Assembly (NCBI GenBank): GCA_027296055.1
Contig: JAPUJT010000026.1
Location: 1-34,347 of the forward strand
From: Planctomycetota bacterium
Lineage (GTDB): Bacteria > Planctomycetota > JAPUJT01
Length of the DNA stretch: 34,347 nt
Reading direction: 5' to 3'
Position numbers and translations under genes: made by a program. Below are positions 14,838 through 21,890 of the stretch, piece after piece (the first letter of the stretch is position 1; the number at the start of each line of letters is the position of its first letter). The notes below the pieces were generated by a model, which was not told the DNA's origin, did not search any database, and saw nothing but the letters and a program-made list of their open reading frames with translations.

Positions 14838-15884
14838 ATGAAGCGGGAAGATGTCCTCAAGGACAAGATTGATCCGATCGATGTGGAAGAGGCGCGTCAG
14901 ATCGGAGAGCTGCTCGAGGGATTCAGGAACACTTCATTCCAGAGCCGAAACCTTGCGGAGTGCATGGATGTCTACAAGCTGATGCTGGACGTACCCGAGG
15001 CGGCGATCTTCCTGGGTCTCTCCGGGGCGATGGTGCCGGCGGGTATGAAGAAGGTGATCTGTTCGATGGTGCGGAATCGCCTGGTGGATGTAGTCGTCTC
15101 CACCGGGGCCAACCTATATCACGACTACTTCGAGGCGCTGGGCCACCACCATTACAAGGCCCATCCGCATATGGACGACACCTTCCTCGACACAGTCGAC
15201 ATCGATCGCGTCTACGACACCGTGCTTGACGACCGGGTCGCCACCCAGATCGATCGCAAGGTCGGGGAGCTGGTCGCCGAGATGCCCGCGGGGCATCACT
15301 CGACGAGGGAGTTCTTTGCCACGCTGGGTGAATCGATCGATCTCCATCATTCGATAATACGGGCCTGCTACGAGGAGGGCGTCCCCCTCTACTGTCCCAC
15401 CTTTCATGACAGCGGTTTCGGGATCGGGGTGACCGCCCACTATCGGGACTGCCGGGAGCAAAAGAAGGAGGGCTTCGTTCTCGATCTGATCCGGGACAAC
15501 TACGAGGTGATGCAGATCGGGCTCAAGTCGAAAGAGGCCGGCGTGGTCCTGATCGGGGGGGGAGTCCCGAAGAACTATATCCAGCAGATCGCCCCGATGC
15601 AGGAGGTCCTCGGCTACAAGAAATACCCTTACCGATACGCGATCCAGATCACGACGGACGACCCGAAGTGGGGGGGGCTCTCCGGCTGCACCTTCTCCGA
15701 ATCGCACTCGTGGGGAAAATACACGTCGGACGCGCGCACCGCTGTTGCCTACGTCGACGCCACCATCGGGCTTCCCCTGCTGGTCGGCGCCGTCTTGCAG
15801 ACCGGCAAGGAGATCATCGGTCGGCGGAAGCGACGCCGGTTCACCTGGAACGAAGACGAGCTCACAGACCTCTCCTTCTCATAG
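14838..15884 (+). CDS. Deoxyhypusine synthase family protein (bacterial, probably polyamine metabolism)
   Basis: A 348-residue cytoplasmic enzyme of the deoxyhypusine synthase fold. Family features are the early FLGLSGAMVPAGM strand-turn, VSTGANLYHD, HHHYKAHPHMDD, RVYDTVLDD, the GVPLYCPTFHDSG region, VLIGGGVPKNYIQQ, and the C-terminal catalytic segment with lysine 294 in SWGK. That lysine corresponds to the residue that carries the aminobutyl intermediate taken from spermidine in the eukaryotic enzyme. Bacteria lack the usual protein target eIF5A, and some bacterial relatives are thought to make homospermidine or act on other amines, so the substrate here is open. The histidine-rich HHHYKAHPH stretch (103-111) is notable. 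ATG 14838 follows a G-rich tract; length matches the family. It is flanked by its own promoter and by the promoter of the next operon, so it is probably monocistronic. Confidence 0.88.
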   Translation: MKREDVLKDKIDPIDVEEARQIGELLEGFRNTSFQSRNLAECMDVYKLMLDVPEAAIFLGLSGAMVPAGMKKVICSMVRNRLVDVVVSTGANLYHDYFEALGHHHYKAHPHMDDTFLDTVDIDRVYDTVLDDRVATQIDRKVGELVAEMPAGHHSTREFFATLGESIDLHHSIIRACYEEGVPLYCPTFHDSGFGIGVTAHYRDCREQKKEGFVLDLIRDNYEVMQIGLKSKEAGVVLIGGGVPKNYIQQIAPMQEVLGYKKYPYRYAIQITTDDPKWGGLSGCTFSESHSWGKYTSDARTAVAYVDATIGLPLLVGAVLQTGKEIIGRRKRRRFTWNEDELTDLSFS

Positions 15885-15905
15885 CCCTCCGATCGCTGCC
15901 GAAAT

Positions 15906-15934
15906 TTGACACCCGCGCAGCGTATCGGTAGGAT
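15906..15934 (+). promoter_or_regulatory. Strong sigma-70-type promoter before the coiled-coil/iron-importer operon
   Basis: A perfect -35 TTGACA (15906-15911), a 17-base spacer and TAGGAT (15929-15934) give ten consensus matches out of twelve. Transcription would start near 15941, 25 bases before the ATG at 15966, with AGGGG as ribosome binding site. This is the best promoter in the window. Confidence 0.65.
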
Positions 15935-15965
15935 GAATGGACACGCCAATTGTTAGGGGCCTCTC

Positions 15966-17699
15966 ATGGATCCGATCCTGTCCGGCGTAAAAAGAGCGAG
16001 AGGAAGGCTGATCGCACAGGTCCTGATCGGCGCGGCGACACGCGGCGCGCTGATCGGCGCTATCCTCGCCCTCATCTACGTCGTGATCGACCGCCTCGTC
16101 TTCGTCGGCGTCTCGCCCCTCATCGCCGTCGCATCGCTCATGGGCGGTCCCGTGCTCATCTGTCTATTCCTCGCGATGTTCAAGCTTCCCGACCGGGCGG
16201 CGTCTGCCGTGGCCCTGGACGTCCAGTTCGATCTGAAGGAGCGGGTCGCTACCGCCATCTCACTGGAAGGTGAGAACACGGCCGTCGCCGAGGCGGTGAG
16301 GGAGGACGCCCGGAGCCGGATACGAGCTCTGGACCTCGACACCGGCCTCCCGGTCCGCTTCCCACGGGAGCTGGGCTGGATGGCGGCGATCCTCCTCCTC
16401 CTCGCTCTTCTGGCCGGGGCCCTTCCCTATGTCGATGTGTTTGCCAGGGCGGAAGCGCGCGATCGCATCGTCAGTGAGAAGAGGGAGGTCAAGCTCCAGG
16501 CCAAGAGCCTCCTCGAGAAGCGGAAGAAGCTGGTAAAGAAGTTGGGGGACAAGAAGCTCAAAGACGTCAAGAAGGTGCTGAAGGAATGGGAGCGTGTGGC
16601 GCTCGACCTCGCGAATAACCCTGGCAGCCGGAAGAAGGCCCTGGTGAAGCTTTCGAAGCTCACCGACAGCATCCGTGAGAAGAAGAACCAGAGCCGTTTC
16701 AAGTCACTCGGCAGGATCGCCAAGGCCCTCAGCAAGCACGCAGGGTCGCTTCCGTTCACGAAGGAACTGAGATCGGCCCTCCGCAAGGGAGACATGAAAT
16801 CAGCCTTGAAGGCGCTCGCGGCCCTGAAGGAGAAACTGAAGAACGGCGATCTCTCCGCCGAGATGAAGGAGCAGCTGAAGAAAGAGCTGAAGTCCCTCAG
16901 TATTGACCTGGCCGCCGCGCCGAAGCTGTCGAACTCGTTCGACTCGGCGGCGAATGACATCGCCGATGACGATCTCCAGTCGGCCCTCGAGGGCCTGGAG
17001 GACGCCGAGATGAGCCTCGAGGAAATGGCAGATTCGCTCGAGGAGTTCGCCCTCCTGGAGGAGGCCCTCGCCGGCCTCGAGGACCAGAGGATGGACCCCT
17101 TCCTGGACGAGGAGGATCTGGCCGCCCTCGAGATCGAGATCTGCGAGGACTGCGGCGGGGACCTCGAGGAGGCCTGGAAGGCGCTGGGCCTCGAAGACTT
17201 CGGCCTGAAAGCCGCTGGTGACGGCGAATGCAAGGACTGCGGCGGCAAGGGAGGAGACTGCAAGTCGTGCGGCGGAAGCGGCAAGGCCAAGGCACACGCC
17301 GGCAAGGCGGGCGGCAAGGGAGCGGGCAAGGGCAAGGGCTCCGCGAAGCGCGGTAAGGTCGTCTGCAGGCGATGCCTGCTTGGCGGGGGCCGGGGGCATG
17401 GCCCCGGCATGGGCGGCCCCGGCCGCGGTCGGGGTGGGCAGGCGCCGGAAGAGCCCGACTCATGGGTCAAGTACAAGAAGGTCAAGATCAAGGGCAAGGT
17501 CGGCCGAGGAAAGATCATCGGGGAGATCCTCGTCGATGGCCCTCAGGCGAAGGGGGAAATCTCCGAGGAGTACATAGAGATCGTCGGCGAGGCGCGGCAG
17601 GAAGCGGCCGACGCCCTCTCCAAGCAGAGGATTCCTCAGGGTTACCGGGACTTCATACGCGAGTACTTCAACAGCCTGGACTCCGGGGGAGACGAGTAG
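15966..17699 (+). CDS. Membrane-anchored coiled-coil protein with DnaJ-like cysteine cluster
   Basis: A 577-residue protein not assigned to a named family. Two or three membrane spans come first (about 15-72 and a strong one at 137-156), separated by ALDVQFDLKERVATAISLEGE, a motif I associate with DUF4175-like membrane proteins. A long lysine- and glutamate-rich coiled-coil region (about 165-380) follows, then a cysteine cluster of CxxCxG units (CEDCGG, CKDCGGKG, CKSCGGSG, later CRRC) that resembles the zinc-binding region of DnaJ but lacks a J domain. A glycine/lysine-rich spacer leads to a C-terminal domain ending IPQGYRDFIREYFNSL, an ending I recall from proteins that accompany MoxR/VWA clusters in planctomycete-type genomes. 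Predicted role: an envelope-anchored scaffold or chaperone-like factor. It has its own strong promoter, and the binding-protein gene starts 25 bases after its stop. Confidence 0.72.
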   Translation: MDPILSGVKRARGRLIAQVLIGAATRGALIGAILALIYVVIDRLVFVGVSPLIAVASLMGGPVLICLFLAMFKLPDRAASAVALDVQFDLKERVATAISLEGENTAVAEAVREDARSRIRALDLDTGLPVRFPRELGWMAAILLLLALLAGALPYVDVFARAEARDRIVSEKREVKLQAKSLLEKRKKLVKKLGDKKLKDVKKVLKEWERVALDLANNPGSRKKALVKLSKLTDSIREKKNQSRFKSLGRIAKALSKHAGSLPFTKELRSALRKGDMKSALKALAALKEKLKNGDLSAEMKEQLKKELKSLSIDLAAAPKLSNSFDSAANDIADDDLQSALEGLEDAEMSLEEMADSLEEFALLEEALAGLEDQRMDPFLDEEDLAALEIEICEDCGGDLEEAWKALGLEDFGLKAAGDGECKDCGGKGGDCKSCGGSGKAKAHAGKAGGKGAGKGKGSAKRGKVVCRRCLLGGGRGHGPGMGGPGRGRGGQAPEEPDSWVKYKKVKIKGKVGRGKIIGEILVDGPQAKGEISEEYIEIVGEARQEAADALSKQRIPQGYRDFIREYFNSLDSGGDE

Positions 17700-17724
17700 C
17701 CTCTCCGCCCCCCTGCGACCCATC

Positions 17725-18762
17725 TTGCGTCACTCCCACAACGCCACTCTCGTCATCGTCCTCGCCGGGATCGTTCTGGCGGTTCTCATCTGGGTCATCC
17801 GCCCCGGCTCCGAAGGATCTCGCCAGGTCGTCGTTTACACATCCGTGGATCAAGAGCATGCCCGGCGGCTCCTCGACAAGTTCGAGAAGGAGACGGGGAT
17901 CCGCGTGCGCGCCTCCTTCGACATCGAGGCGCAGAAGACGACAGGTCTCTACAACAGTATCCGGGACGAACGGTCCGCCCCGATCGCCGACGTCTTCTGG
18001 AGCTCGGAGGCCTCCCGGATGGAGCAGTTGAGGAGGGAGGGCCTGCTTGCCCCTTACGCATCGCCGTCCGGGGCATCGATCCCCGAGGCCTACCGCGCGC
18101 CGGACGGGGCCTGGTACGGCTTCGGCGCCCGCGCTCGCGTCCTCGTCTACGACCCCCGTCGGTTTCAGGAGAGCGATCCACCCAGGTCGATCTTCGATCT
18201 CACCGATCCCGCCCTGAAGGGTCGGGTCGGCATCGCCAATCCTCTCTTCGGGACGACCTCGTCCCATGTCGCGGCCCTCTTCGCCGCGCGGGGGGACCGG
18301 GCGAAGGAGTTTCTCCTCGATCTCAAGAAGAACGACGTGAGGATTCTGGACGGGAACTCCCGCGTGCGTGACCTGGTGGGACGGGGAGAACTGTGGGTGG
18401 GCTTGACCGATACGGACGACGTCTGGGTCGGCAAGGACAACGGTCTATTGTTGGAGATGGTCTTCCCCGACGGCGAGGCCGGGGGTCTCGGAACGCTGGT
18501 GATGCCCAACACGATCGGGCTGATCCGGGGAGCCCGCCATCCGGACGAGGGCAAGGCGTTCATCGACTTCATTCTTTCGAAAGAGACCGAGGCCGACCTG
18601 GCCTACGGACCGTCGCGGCAGATACCGGTCCGTGGTGACGTTGACACGCCGCCGACCATCGTCCCCCTCGAGGGTATCCGGACCATGACGGTCTCGATCC
18701 CCCAGATCGTCGATGTCCTCCCCGAGAGTCTGCAGTTCGTCCGAGATCACTTCCTGCAATGA
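17725..18762 (+). CDS. Iron-type ABC importer binding protein with N-terminal membrane anchor
   Basis: A 345-residue solute receptor of the Fbp/Afu (ferric iron) type. After a hydrophobic N-terminus (residues about 8-25) that looks like an uncleaved anchor, the mature part opens with VVVYTSVDQEHARRLLDKFEKETGI, the classic start of this group. Then come ADVFWSSEASRMEQL, WYGFGARARVLVYDP, a DLTDPALKGRVGIANP segment, and LVMPNTIGLIRGARHPDEGKAFIDFILS near the end. Relatives bind ferric iron, thiamine, phosphonates or other small anions; the ligand cannot be fixed here. The frame has no ATG near its beginning. TTG 17725 is the best start, although no ribosome binding site precedes it. The stop overlaps the permease start (ATGA), and the matching ATPase gene lies 2.1 kb downstream beyond the palindrome array. 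Confidence 0.86.
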   Translation: MRHSHNATLVIVLAGIVLAVLIWVIRPGSEGSRQVVVYTSVDQEHARRLLDKFEKETGIRVRASFDIEAQKTTGLYNSIRDERSAPIADVFWSSEASRMEQLRREGLLAPYASPSGASIPEAYRAPDGAWYGFGARARVLVYDPRRFQESDPPRSIFDLTDPALKGRVGIANPLFGTTSSHVAALFAARGDRAKEFLLDLKKNDVRILDGNSRVRDLVGRGELWVGLTDTDDVWVGKDNGLLLEMVFPDGEAGGLGTLVMPNTIGLIRGARHPDEGKAFIDFILSKETEADLAYGPSRQIPVRGDVDTPPTIVPLEGIRTMTVSIPQIVDVLPESLQFVRDHFLQ

Positions 18763-20309
18763 CCGCGATCCCGAAGATCGTCCTCGTCACATTGATCCTG
18801 CTGGTGGTCCTGCTCCCGGTGATCGGGTTCTACGTCGAAGCCGCTGCGTCGCGTCGAGCGGACGACGCGCCACCCTCCGCCGCCACCTTCTTCAGGAGCA
18901 TTGCTCTCGCCGGAGGGGCGGCCGGCCTCGCCTGGGTCCTGGGCCTCTCCGTCGCCCTCGCGATCGCCCGACTCGATTCGCGATTCTCCCGCGTCCTACC
19001 TTTCCTGGCGCTCGTTCCCCTCGCCCTGCCCCCGACGATCCAGGGGTACGCCTGGCTGAACCTGCCCGGAGCGGCCGACCTTTCTCTCTTCGGACTTCGA
19101 GCCAGTGAAGCGGCGGGCGGGTGGGGAATCGGGTGGTTGCCCTGGGGAGGCGCTCTGATACTGGGATCATCTTTGTGGCCGATCGTGGCCCTGCTAGGTG
19201 CGGCGGCCCTGCTCGCGGGGAGCGGCTCGCTGGAGCAGGCGGCGGCCCCTTACGCGGGGGAACGGAGGATCTTCTGGCGCATCACCCTTCCCGGTCTTCT
19301 CCCCGCCACCCTCGCCGGGGCCGGAATCGTCTACTGGCTCGCCCTGTCCAATTACTCGGTGCCGTCGCTGCTCGCCATGCGTACCCTGTCCACGCGGATA
19401 TTCGAGTCGGTGAGTATCGGGACCCGTTGCGGCGAGGCGGCGATGGGCTCGCTGGTGCTGCTCCTGGCCGCGGCGCCGCCGCTGATCGGACTCGGCCTCT
19501 TGATGAGACGACGGCCTCGCCTCTCGATCGGCACGCCGTCGGAGGGGATGAAGCTTCGCAGGGGACGTCCGTTCGTGGTGACAGGATCAGTGATCGCCGT
19601 GTGTCTCGGGGCCGGAGTCCCTATCATCTCCCTCGCCATCCAGGCGGGAGGTCTGCCCGCCTTCGGGCGCGCCCTGGCCCTGGGTGGCGGGCCGCTCTGG
19701 AACTCGGCGCGGCTGGCCGCGGTGGCGGCCACCCTGGCGGTGGGGCTAGGACTCTTCGCCGCCGTCCTCCTGCCACGCCACGGCCTCGCCCGGCGCGCGA
19801 CATGGGCAGCGGGCCTCGTCTCCTTCGTCCTTCCCGGTTATCTCCTGGGTCGCGGGCTCACCTTCATCTACAACCGCCCCGGTCCGCTACGGGCGATCTA
19901 CGAGGGATGGCCGATCCTCGCTCTCGGCATCGGCGCTGCGTTCTTCCTCCCCGCCTTCGCCACACTGGGAGCGGCGCACGCAGGGTTGCGAACATCACTC
20001 GAAGAAGCGGCGATCGCATCCGGCGCCGGTCCACTCAGGCGTCTCTTCCGGATCTCCCTCCCGCTGATGATCAGGGACGTCGCGGCGATCTGGCTGATCC
20101 TCTTCACGCTCGCCTTCGGGGAGGCGGGCGCGGCGATTCTCCGGGAGCCGCCCGGTTTCCAGACCGCGCAGGTCCTCCTCTTCAACCAGATGCACTACGG
20201 GCGCAACAAGGACGTGGCAGCCCTCTGCCTCCTCGCGATGGCGATCAGCCTCATCCCTCTCGCGACGGCGGTATGCCTCTGGCGCCGAGATAAGGGGACA
20301 CTCACTTAA
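18759..20309 (+). CDS. Iron-type ABC importer permease, two fused permease domains
   Basis: A 516-residue inner-membrane protein of about twelve spans, the FbpB-like form in which both channel halves are fused. Each half carries an ATPase-contacting EAA loop: EQAAAPYAGERRIFWRITLPGL in the first and EEAAIASGAGPLRRLFRISLPL in the second, including the usual glycine and the hydrophobic-Pro end. It starts at the ATG of an ATGA overlap with the binding-protein gene. The 3' end is odd: the last six codons and the stop (D-K-G-T-L-T-TAA) are supplied by the left arm of palindrome A (20287-20342), so the element has replaced or trimmed the original C-terminus after CLWRR. The loss is likely tolerated because it lies beyond the last span. 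Works with the receptor upstream and the ATPase at 20859. Confidence 0.88.
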   Translation: MTAIPKIVLVTLILLVVLLPVIGFYVEAAASRRADDAPPSAATFFRSIALAGGAAGLAWVLGLSVALAIARLDSRFSRVLPFLALVPLALPPTIQGYAWLNLPGAADLSLFGLRASEAAGGWGIGWLPWGGALILGSSLWPIVALLGAAALLAGSGSLEQAAAPYAGERRIFWRITLPGLLPATLAGAGIVYWLALSNYSVPSLLAMRTLSTRIFESVSIGTRCGEAAMGSLVLLLAAAPPLIGLGLLMRRRPRLSIGTPSEGMKLRRGRPFVVTGSVIAVCLGAGVPIISLAIQAGGLPAFGRALALGGGPLWNSARLAAVAATLAVGLGLFAAVLLPRHGLARRATWAAGLVSFVLPGYLLGRGLTFIYNRPGPLRAIYEGWPILALGIGAAFFLPAFATLGAAHAGLRTSLEEAAIASGAGPLRRLFRISLPLMIRDVAAIWLILFTLAFGEAGAAILREPPGFQTAQVLLFNQMHYGRNKDVAALCLLAMAISLIPLATAVCLWRRDKGTLT

Positions 20310-20342
20310 TTCAGGACCAATTAAGTGTGTGTCCCTTTAATT
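20287..20342 (+). repeat. Imperfect palindrome element, copy A
   Basis: First of three same-orientation elements. The left arm AAGGGGACACTCACTTAATT pairs with the right arm AATTAAGTGTGTGTCCCTTT around a seven-base loop. The stem has a central T-T mismatch and one G-T pair, both kept in all copies. It overlaps the permease 3' end and supplies its stop codon (20307-20309). Its look recalls REP/MITE-type GGGGACA palindromes mobilised by Y1 (IS200-like) transposases, from memory; no transposase is in the window. Confidence 0.85.
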
Positions 20343-20357
20343 GCAATTATCTTCATG

Positions 20358-20480
20358 TCACTCCGGCTTTTCGCACTCCGGGCACCTGCACGTATCGCCC
20401 CAGCACCTCTTGTGCCGTTCGTGGAGGCACTCCAGGCAGAGGGTTCGGACGTGATCGATATCCGGATTCCACTCACTCAT
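20358..20480 (-). CDS. Micro-ORF: 40-residue cysteine-rich, probably zinc-binding protein
   Basis: A short frame between palindromes A and B, on the strand opposite to all neighbouring genes. It reads ATG (20480) to TGA (20358) and encodes 40 residues with six cysteines in a CLEC, then C-W-G-D-T-C-R-C-P-E-C pattern (C15, C18, C26, C31, C33, C36) plus histidines at 10, 20 and 23. Such spacing is typical of a small zinc-binding knuckle and unlikely to arise by chance in noncoding DNA. A GGGAG sequence lies about 11 bases before the ATG, rather far for a ribosome binding site. I do not recognise a family. It could bind nucleic acid or protein and may be a passenger of the repeat array. No promoter was identified. 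Confidence 0.5.
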   Translation of the reverse strand: MSEWNPDIDHVRTLCLECLHERHKRCWGDTCRCPECEKPE

Positions 20481-20496
20481 GCCACAACCACTCCCG

Positions 20497-20551
20497 GAGA
20501 TAAGGGGACACTCACTTGATTCGGGATCAATTAAGTGTGTGTCCCTTTAAT
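20497..20551 (+). repeat. Imperfect palindrome element, copy B
   Basis: Second copy, 210 bases downstream of copy A in the same orientation. It shares the 20-base left end GAGATAAGGGGACACTCACT and the right end AGTGTGTGTCCCTTTAAT with the others. The arms keep the central T-T mismatch; the inner part differs (TTGATT against AATTAA, one G-T pair). Confidence 0.85.
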
Positions 20552-20553
20552 AG

Positions 20554-20673
20554 CTAACGCTTTGCCAGGTAGGCCCCAAGGAAAATGAGTCCGATGAATA
20601 ACTCGATGCTGAGCCAGGCCATGACCCACGGAGGAACTTTGTCGATCAGGCGATCTCGTTCAGTCAGAGACAC
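20554..20673 (-). CDS. Micro-ORF: 39-residue single-span membrane protein
   Basis: A short frame between palindromes B and C on the minus strand, from GTG (20673) to TAG (20554). GTAGGT lies six bases before the GTG, a reasonable ribosome binding site. The first 18 residues are polar (SLTERDRLIDKVPPW), followed by one membrane span (ending LFIGLIFLGAYLAKR) with a basic tail, so the N-terminus could face either side. It matches no family I know. Like the cysteine-rich micro-ORF, it fills the space between two palindromes and reads against the flanking genes. Its stop codon is two bases from the edge of palindrome B. Transcription order on the minus strand is this gene first, then the cysteine-rich one. 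Confidence 0.45.
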   Translation of the reverse strand: MSLTERDRLIDKVPPWVMAWLSIELFIGLIFLGAYLAKR

Positions 20674-20719
20674 GGCGGCACCTACTTTCAGCGTCGCCCT
20701 TTAGGCTATCAACAATCGG

Positions 20720-20774
20720 GAGATAAGGGGACACTCACTCAATTCCGGACGAGATGAGTGTGTGTCCCTTTAAT
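20720..20774 (+). repeat. Imperfect palindrome element, copy C
   Basis: Third copy, 223 bases after copy B, same orientation and same conserved ends. Here the stem has CACTC opposite GAGTG where copies A and B have CACTT opposite AAGTG. This paired change preserves the helix and argues that folding, as single-stranded DNA or RNA, has been selected or copied. The inner loop is larger and less symmetric. Confidence 0.85.
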
Positions 20775-20858
20775 TCGCCTGTCTGGCCTTGCCCCTTCAA
20801 ACCGCTATACTATCTTATGGTAGAACCACTTTCGTAAATCACACCGGGGCAATGTAGG
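20775..20858 (+). promoter_or_regulatory. Gap before the importer ATPase gene, with a weak promoter candidate
   Basis: This 84-base stretch after palindrome C holds a good -10-like TATACT (about 20809-20814) but no convincing -35 at 16-18 bases. A promoter here would let the ATPase and the downstream VWA operon be transcribed despite the palindrome array. Nothing else is apparent. Confidence 0.25.
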
Positions 20859-21890
20859 GTGGGTGGGATCCGCATCGTCCAGCTCGAGAAGAAATTCGGC
20901 GGGCGGAAGGTCCTTGACCACTTTTCCCTCGATGTCCCCGCCGGGTGCTTCCTCTCCCTTCTCGGAAAATCCGGCGCAGGCAAGACGACGCTGATCCGAT
21001 CGGTGGCAGGCCTCTGCCCGATCGATGGGGGTACGATCCGGATCGGAGATCGCGATGTCGCCGGGTCGGGACGGGACATCCCGCCGGATCAGCGAGGGGT
21101 CGGCATCGTCTTCCAGGATCTGGCCCTCTGGCCCCACATGCGGGTATGGGAGAACGTGGCTTTCCCCCTGGAGGGGACGCTCTCGCGACGCGACCGGCGA
21201 CGCCGGGCCATCGAGGCCCTCGTAGAGGTTCGTCTCGAAGACCGGCAAGATAGCTATCCGCACGAGATCTCCGGCGGAGAGCAACGCCGGGTCGCCTTGG
21301 CCCGCGCCCTCGTCGGCGAGCCGGAGGTCCTCCTCCTCGACGAGCCGTTCTCCGATCTGGAATCGAGCCTCCGAGAAGAGCTGATGGATCGAGTCCGGGA
21401 ACTGGCAAGTAGGCGCGGCGTGGCGGCGATCCACGCGACCCACATCCAGGAAGAGGCCCTCGCCTTCGCCGACAGGCTCGCGGTCCTCCACGACGGGCGA
21501 ATCCTGCAGCAGGGAGATCCGGAAGAGGTCTACGCGCGCCCACAGACTCCTCTCGTCGCGCGCCTCCTGGGGGATTACAACCTCCTCTGCGGAGAGAGGG
21601 TCGGCCCGAATACCGTAGCTACGCCCCTCGGAGAGTGGAACGTTCCGGAAGGGGAGGATGAGATCCTGATCGGCATCCGGCCGGAGGCCCTGCAGATCGA
21701 TGGAGTGGGAGACTTCGAGGCCAAGATCCTCCGCAGGAGGTTCCTGGGTGGGCGGACGCTGTATCAGGTGGATGTCCGGGGCGAGTTTCTCTGGGTGACC
21801 GGGAGGGGAGGTCTTCGGATCGGTGAGACGGTTCGCCTTGCCGTGGACCGGAACGGCGCGCAGACCTTCTCGGGGGTAGACGATGCATAG
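20859..21890 (+). CDS. Iron-type ABC importer ATP-binding protein (FbpC/PotA-like)
   Basis: A 343-residue ATPase with one nucleotide-binding domain and a C-terminal TOBE-like regulatory domain. Walker A is GKSGAGKTT (36-44), Q-loop Q86, signature ISGGEQ (137-142), Walker B LLLDEP (158-163) and switch histidine H195; all are intact. The C-terminal part (about 240-340) contains IGIRPEAL, typical of the TOBE domain of the iron/polyamine/maltose ATPases. It completes the importer whose receptor and fused permease lie at 17725-20309; the three would normally be adjacent, so the palindrome array probably entered a former operon. The GTG at 20859 is the only suitable start and has a poor ribosome binding site. 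The gene overlaps the NHL lipoprotein gene by eight bases, tying importer and downstream cluster into one transcript. Confidence 0.9.
   Translation: MGGIRIVQLEKKFGGRKVLDHFSLDVPAGCFLSLLGKSGAGKTTLIRSVAGLCPIDGGTIRIGDRDVAGSGRDIPPDQRGVGIVFQDLALWPHMRVWENVAFPLEGTLSRRDRRRRAIEALVEVRLEDRQDSYPHEISGGEQRRVALARALVGEPEVLLLDEPFSDLESSLREELMDRVRELASRRGVAAIHATHIQEEALAFADRLAVLHDGRILQQGDPEEVYARPQTPLVARLLGDYNLLCGERVGPNTVATPLGEWNVPEGEDEILIGIRPEALQIDGVGDFEAKILRRRFLGGRTLYQVDVRGEFLWVTGRGGLRIGETVRLAVDRNGAQTFSGVDDA

Noticed and set aside
16427..17518. A 363-codon minus-strand frame rich in serine and arginine
   Set aside because: Its composition is just the complement of the Lys/Glu-rich coiled-coil gene on the plus strand; no motif or ribosome binding site.
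20325..20519. 64-codon plus-strand frame between palindromes A and B
   Set aside because: It ends inside palindrome B with the same DKGTLT-stop as the permease, has no ribosome binding site or recognisable sequence, and lies opposite the better-supported cysteine-rich micro-ORF.
20287..20774. CRISPR array
   Set aside because: There are only three copies, each is palindromic and about 55 bases long, the spacers are over 150 bases and coding-like, and no cas gene is present.
20287..20774. Integron attC cassette array
   Set aside because: The palindromes lack matching GTTRRRY/RYYYAAC core sites and no integrase gene is seen; TTTAGGC near 20701 and GTTAGCT (minus strand, about 20552) are only partial matches.
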